Below, one piece after another: positions 4,580 through 8,037 of a stretch of 8,037 nucleotides of DNA. Each line of letters starts with the position of its first letter. Position 1 is the first letter of the stretch. A program made the position numbers and the translations under genes. The notes under the pieces were generated by a model. The model had not been told where the DNA came from, made no database searches, and worked only from the letters and a program-made list of their open reading frames with translations. The stretch comes from Thermoplasmata archaeon. GTDB lineage: Archaea > Thermoplasmatota > Thermoplasmata > Thermoplasmatales > Thermoplasmataceae. The DNA is taken from the NCBI GenBank assembly GCA_021845155.1, contig JAKBSB010000054.1:1-8037 (forward strand), read 5' to 3'.

Positions 4580-5953
4580 ATGGACAGCCATAATACTGAT
4601 GAAAATAGGGTTCGTTCTGTTATAGCAAGAATGCAGAGGTTTGAAAAATGGCCACTTCCCCCATCATTTCTGGCGATCATAGGTGTTGGATATTTTTTCA
4701 CCTTTTATGATATATCCGACATTGGCTTCGCCATGCCAGCCATTGGCCCCCAGTTCAACCTTACTGGTTCTGAAAGTCTGTTTCTCGCTCTCTCCATAGG
4801 CCTTATAGGTTATGTTTTTGGATCGTATATAATAGGTTTTTTTGCAGATAAGTACGGAAGATACCCAATGTTACTCATAACTATGCTCCTCATGGCCGGC
4901 GGTTCTTTCGGTGATGCGGCTTCCCTGAATCTGTATATGCTCGTAATTTTCAGGTTTATTACTGGTCTTGGCCTGGGTGCAGACTTGAACTTAATGCCAG
5001 CCTACATAGGAGAATTCTCACCAGCAAAGAGAAGAGGACGTATGGGAGAAGTTACATTTCTTCTTGGAATTTTGGGACAGGCTGTAACTCCTTTTGTGGC
5101 TCTTGCGCTTGTGACACCCTCGGATGCCGCAGGTTGGCGCTGGTTATTCTTCATAGGAGGACTTATAGCGGTTATAGCAGTAATTCTAAGATCTGAACTC
5201 CCAAGGTCTCCAAGGTGGCTTTCAACACATGGAAGGATCGAAAAGGCTGAAAGAATCGTGGACGATCTGGAAAAATCAGCACTCGCCAAAGGTGTTATCC
5301 TGAAAAATGTAACCGAGGCAGACGTATCCAATGTCGAAATAGCAAGCAAAAGGTTACCATACTCCTATCTCTGGAAACCACCTTACAGAAAGAGAATGTT
5401 GATATTCGGTCTGTGGTGGGGTCTCTGGTACATAGGAAATTATGCATTTCTGGGAGATGCAACCACTCTTCTCTCAGATACTGGAATTACTGTTGGTTCA
5501 TCCATACTCTATATTGCCATAGGTGCAATCGGATACCCAATTGGTGCACTTCTAGCTTATAGCATTGCAGACAGGTTTGACAGGAAATATATCATCCTTC
5601 TCGGCTCATCCATATGGTTCATAGGGATGATTCTTTTTGGAACAAAGTACGATTCTGTAGTGATAGCAACTGGAAGTTTCCTTGCATCCTATGCTCTTGC
5701 ATTTACTCTGGGGATTGCATATATGTATACCTCTGAAAGTTATCCAACAAATGGAAGGACTTCAGGATTTGCCATGGGAGACGGGCTCGGTCATATTGGC
5801 GGAGCCATAGGCGCTTTATTGTTACCAATTCTGGTTGTAGAATGGTCTTTCTTCAACGGTTTTCTGTTCATAGGGATTACAACAATAATTGCCGGATTGA
5901 TTCTTTTCATATGGGGTGATTCTGCTGTGAACAAACAGCTTGAAAATGTGTGA
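4580..5953 (+). CDS. MFS transporter, sugar-porter-like / organic-solute:H+ symporter type
   Basis: This encodes 457 residues from ATG 4580. The frame is open back to GTG 4520, but that would put the TATA box (4551-4558) inside the gene, and 4580 fits a leaderless start. Twelve membrane segments are expected, with a cytoplasmic N-terminal tail (1-28) and a long central loop (~210-265). Marks: D44/D47 in segment 1; motif A GFFADKYGR (86-94); RFITGLGLGAD (125-135) in segment 4; E145FSPAKRRGR (145-154), the PExxPxxxRG-type loop; SELPRSPRWLSTHGR (205-219), the sugar-porter PESPRWLxxxGR mark; and a second motif A-like ADRFDRK in the C half. These place it in the Pfam Sugar_tr-like branch, which also includes aromatic-acid and niacin carriers. 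The substrate is unknown; protonatable segment-1 Asp residues suggest H+ coupling. A second MFS gene follows after 65 bases. Confidence 0.92.
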   Translation: MDSHNTDENRVRSVIARMQRFEKWPLPPSFLAIIGVGYFFTFYDISDIGFAMPAIGPQFNLTGSESLFLALSIGLIGYVFGSYIIGFFADKYGRYPMLLITMLLMAGGSFGDAASLNLYMLVIFRFITGLGLGADLNLMPAYIGEFSPAKRRGRMGEVTFLLGILGQAVTPFVALALVTPSDAAGWRWLFFIGGLIAVIAVILRSELPRSPRWLSTHGRIEKAERIVDDLEKSALAKGVILKNVTEADVSNVEIASKRLPYSYLWKPPYRKRMLIFGLWWGLWYIGNYAFLGDATTLLSDTGITVGSSILYIAIGAIGYPIGALLAYSIADRFDRKYIILLGSSIWFIGMILFGTKYDSVVIATGSFLASYALAFTLGIAYMYTSESYPTNGRTSGFAMGDGLGHIGGAIGALLLPILVVEWSFFNGFLFIGITTIIAGLILFIWGDSAVNKQLENV

Positions 5954-5965
5954 TATCAACAGATA

Positions 5966-5971
5966 TTTTTT
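5966..5971 (+). terminator. T6 tract after the first MFS gene
   Basis: Six T lie 12 bases after the stop codon, followed by TCAATTGA (5971-5978), a short palindrome. It is suitable as an archaeal oligo-T terminator and suggests the two MFS genes are separate units. Confidence 0.4.
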
Positions 5972-5982
5972 CAATTGAAAAG

Positions 5983-5992
5983 TAAATATTTA
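5983..5992 (+). promoter_or_regulatory. TATA-like box of the second MFS gene
   Basis: TAAATATTTA, a perfect palindrome, is centred about 31 bases before GTG 6019. That leaves room for a leader of a few bases containing the weak AAAGG SD at 6007-6011. Confidence 0.4.
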
Positions 5993-6018
5993 CCCATTTT
6001 CTATCTAAAGGCAACAGT

Positions 6019-7182
6019 GTGACAGTATTGGAAAATAATAAAAGAAGACCGAAACAGATCCAGATACTTGGGAGTTCATTTCTTTCCTTTATTTTGAACT
6101 CCACTGTGAGATTTTTCATACCCGTCCTTTTGCCTTTTTTCATAGTTTCCCTGAACATAAGCGTTTACCTGGGGTCATTGCTGATCACAGCATACTGGAT
6201 AGGTTACACCTTATTCCAGATTCCATCAGGAATTATTGGGGATAGGTTTGGGGCGGCGAGGGTTAATAAAATTTCATTCATACTGCTGACAATAACTTTT
6301 CCATTTATATATATCATGAGACAATCATACATAGATCTCATAATTATACAGGGGCTCCTTGGAACATTTTCTGCATTCATCTACATCACAGATGCCTCTC
6401 TGGTGCAGAGGTGGGCACAGTCAAGAGAGAGAGCCTCCTACGTCGGATTGTACCAGACAGGATTCTTTGTGGGGGCATCCTTTGGGGAGTTTCTGGTACT
6501 GGACACTTTTCGCATCAGTATAATTACACCGTTCATTGTTATCTTTTCTCTGCTCGTTGCAGTGAGCATCCTAAACCTCATATTCGTTAGGGATCCCCTC
6601 ATTACCGAGGTAAAAACGGTTGGGAAAATTTCCAGGGATATTGTCTATGTATGTCTCATAAGATTCTCTGCAGGTTTCAGCTACATCGGGTTTCTCTCTC
6701 TTTTTAGCAGCTTCATAGTGTTTGATCATATCAGTTCGTTTTCCAATGCATATACTCTTTCATGGATACCGGCCATTGGTGGAGTAATAGGTTCCCCCAT
6801 AGGAGGTTACCTGTCCAGGCGCCATGCCAGGGGAAAACCAATATTTTCAATTTTCCCATCAGCGTTAATCGGGTTGTCTCTCTTTGCTCTACCATATCTG
6901 AGCATTACATTCGTTTTTATACTGTCATCTCTGACTGGATTTTTCTATGGGCTATATGCAGGGCCATCCATGAGCATGGCATCTGATGTGAGCGGAGGTG
7001 ATGGAAATGTTTCGGCTTCCAGCGGAATCATAAATTTCAGTTCACAGATTGGTGGAAGCATATCACCCATTATTGTTGGTTATCTCTTCGTTATTTATGG
7101 CAATTTCAGTCTGGCCTTTGGAATAATAGGAGTTACATCCTTGATATTTCTTATACCTCCATTTTTGAAATATCTTAAATAG
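6019..7182 (+). CDS. MFS transporter, 12-segment, substrate unknown
   Basis: This encodes 387 residues. The start GTG 6019 is preceded by AAAGG (6007-6011) at seven bases and a TATA-like box; TTG 6028 is a possible alternative, and no ATG is available near the N-terminus. After a basic tail (1-13) the protein is nearly all membrane segments. Motif A is in the segment 2-3 loop as FQIPSGIIGDRFGAAR (66-81), the form seen in NarK/oxalate-like and general drug-H+ MFS carriers. R31 in segment 1 is a charged residue in an otherwise hydrophobic helix. The C half repeats a motif A-like loop, GSPIGGYLSRRHARGK, with Arg/His in place of the Asp. It is not a paralogue close to the upstream MFS gene: it lacks the sugar-porter marks and is 70 residues shorter. 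The substrate cannot be told. A long polypyrimidine tract follows. Confidence 0.9.
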   Translation: MTVLENNKRRPKQIQILGSSFLSFILNSTVRFFIPVLLPFFIVSLNISVYLGSLLITAYWIGYTLFQIPSGIIGDRFGAARVNKISFILLTITFPFIYIMRQSYIDLIIIQGLLGTFSAFIYITDASLVQRWAQSRERASYVGLYQTGFFVGASFGEFLVLDTFRISIITPFIVIFSLLVAVSILNLIFVRDPLITEVKTVGKISRDIVYVCLIRFSAGFSYIGFLSLFSSFIVFDHISSFSNAYTLSWIPAIGGVIGSPIGGYLSRRHARGKPIFSIFPSALIGLSLFALPYLSITFVFILSSLTGFFYGLYAGPSMSMASDVSGGDGNVSASSGIINFSSQIGGSISPIIVGYLFVIYGNFSLAFGIIGVTSLIFLIPPFLKYLK

Positions 7183-7290
7183 ACGATCACCAGTATCAGG
7201 CTAAATGTTCTTCAGCAATGGAAATAATTTCCAGATGCATCTCCTTTTTACAGAAACATGTGGGAATAGTTCTGCTTAACGCTTAATCAG

Positions 7291-7315
7291 TTCTCTTTTC
7301 TTCCTTTCTTTTTTT
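7291..7315 (+). terminator. 25-base polypyrimidine tract ending in T7
   Basis: An unbroken run of C and T ends with seven T (7309-7315), 108 bases after the MFS stop. It is a strong candidate for archaeal termination of plus-strand transcription before the oppositely oriented transposase gene. Confidence 0.45.
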
Positions 7316-7317
7316 AT

Positions 7318-7377
7318 TACTTTTCCCATAGTTTTACCTTAGTTTCCGCACTTTTAAAAGGGCATATTTTTTGAATT
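7318..7377 (-). mobile_element. probable right end of the insertion sequence (exact edge not seen)
   Basis: The transposase stop is at 7378, so the inverted repeat end of the element should lie a few tens of bases further left. CTTTTAAAAG (7351-7360) is a palindrome there, but the other end of the element is outside the window, so no repeat or target duplication can be matched. Confidence 0.25.
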
Positions 7378-8037
7378 TCATTTCGGCCTGAATTCTTCCT
7401 CTGATACGCCAAGCAACGACATTATCAGTTTCTGCAGATCGCTGAATTCGGTGTAGAATCTCCTCACCTCATTTCTCTGGCTCATGAGGCGATGGACCTC
7501 CACGTCATGGAATTCCGACAGAATCCTGTCGCTTGTGGGTGAGAAGCATTCCCTTTCCTCTGAATATAGTGGAATGCTCTTTATTCCCCTCTTCTCCATT
7601 GCTATCCTTACATCCCTCTCGATCAGCGCCTGTATGAGCATTGCAGTGAAATACAGGAACAGAAATCCCTCTATTCTCGTTATGTTCTTGAACAGCACCG
7701 GCATCACTCCGTATACGGATTTCAGCTGTTCGTATCTCTTCTCAAGCATTGGCTGGTATTTGTACCGGGCAAGAACCTCTGCAGCGTTGATGTCCATACA
7801 GTTGGTGATCAGTGGGAATGTACCGTCCGATCTGGAGTCCTTCTCCATCAGTTTACTGTCGATGCTCCACGAGATGTGGTAAACCGGTTTGGAGACCTTT
7901 CTGTAAACTGATCCATCTGAAGGCCTCCCTCTCCTGGACTGCCTGTATGTCTCGATCTTCTCCTCCCTGATTTCATACCTTACATATGGAACCCCTGATA
8001 CCGCCTTATCTGCAGTCTTTATGATCCTCTCCTTTTT
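7378..8037 (-). CDS. IS1634-like (IS4 superfamily) transposase, C-terminal part
   Basis: The frame runs without a stop from the right edge (8037) to TGA 7378-7380, giving the last 219 residues; the N-terminus and the first two catalytic acids lie outside. Seen in order: YRQSRRGRP, then a Lys-Pro-Val-Tyr stretch with a following Trp, DGTFPLITN, the catalytic-Glu region YKYQPMLEKRYEQLKS (7717-7764), RIEGFLFLYFTAMLIQALIERD, and the C-terminal PTSDRIL...LLGV region. The Glu is encoded at 7741-7743. The spacing Y-2-x-3-E-6-K matches the IS4-type YREK signature with Gln in place of Arg. This layout is typical of IS1634-group DDE transposases, which cut and paste their element. GC is 47-53% in three 60-base stretches here against 30% at 7321-7380, which fits transfer. 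The shorter frame from the Met at 7848 is only an internal Met. No internal break is seen, so the element may be intact. Confidence 0.92.
   Translation of the reverse strand, partial: KKERIIKTADKAVSGVPYVRYEIREEKIETYRQSRRGRPSDGSVYRKVSKPVYHISWSIDSKLMEKDSRSDGTFPLITNCMDINAAEVLARYKYQPMLEKRYEQLKSVYGVMPVLFKNITRIEGFLFLYFTAMLIQALIERDVRIAMEKRGIKSIPLYSEERECFSPTSDRILSEFHDVEVHRLMSQRNEVRRFYTEFSDLQKLIMSLLGVSEEEFRPK

Noticed and set aside
7484..7882. Plus-strand frame of 132 codons opposite the transposase
   Set aside because: It is the antisense of a clearly recognisable transposase frame and has no promoter or SD.

Overview
The window looks like a chromosomal segment of an acidophilic archaeon, most likely of the Thermoplasmatales (inference). 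The base composition is moderately AT-rich, and AGG/AGA and ATA codons are frequent. Several genes have a TATA-like box about 22-27 bases upstream of the start codon and no Shine-Dalgarno (SD) sequence, the pattern expected of leaderless archaeal transcripts. Genes inside operons instead carry a GGTGA-type SD seven bases before the start. No rRNA, tRNA or CRISPR array was seen.

Layout. Positions 2-118 (+) are the last 38 codons of an unidentified gene. Positions 119-458 are an AT-rich gap holding oligo-T tracts, a possible 30-residue ORF with a good SD, and three perfect palindromes. Positions 459-1249 (+) hold two unrecognised, translationally coupled small genes. Positions 1274-1468 (-) hold a possible 64-residue ORF. 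Positions 1580-2083 (-) encode a membrane-anchored, sequon-rich DUF4382-like surface protein. Divergent from it, 2206-3926 (+) is a two-gene DrrA/DrrB-type ABC exporter, followed by a DUF302-family protein (3968-4348, +) with its own promoter-like sequence.

Convergent with the DUF302 gene, 4341-4533 (-) shows a coding-like small gene that reads through only if one T is removed just after its start codon. It shares a palindromic TATA box with the divergent MFS transporter gene at 4580-5953 (+). A second, distinct MFS transporter lies at 6019-7182 (+) and is followed by a strong polypyrimidine tract. Positions 7378-8037 (-) are the C-terminal part of an IS1634-like (IS4 superfamily) transposase running off the right edge; its GC content is clearly higher than that of the adjoining gap.

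Taken together this is a transport and cell-surface neighbourhood: one drug/lipid-type ABC exporter, two MFS carriers and one probable surface glycoprotein. It is flanked by accessory material (an unknown coupled pair on the left, an insertion sequence on the right). The least explained parts are the 119-1249 block and the hidden frameshifted gene at 4341-4533.
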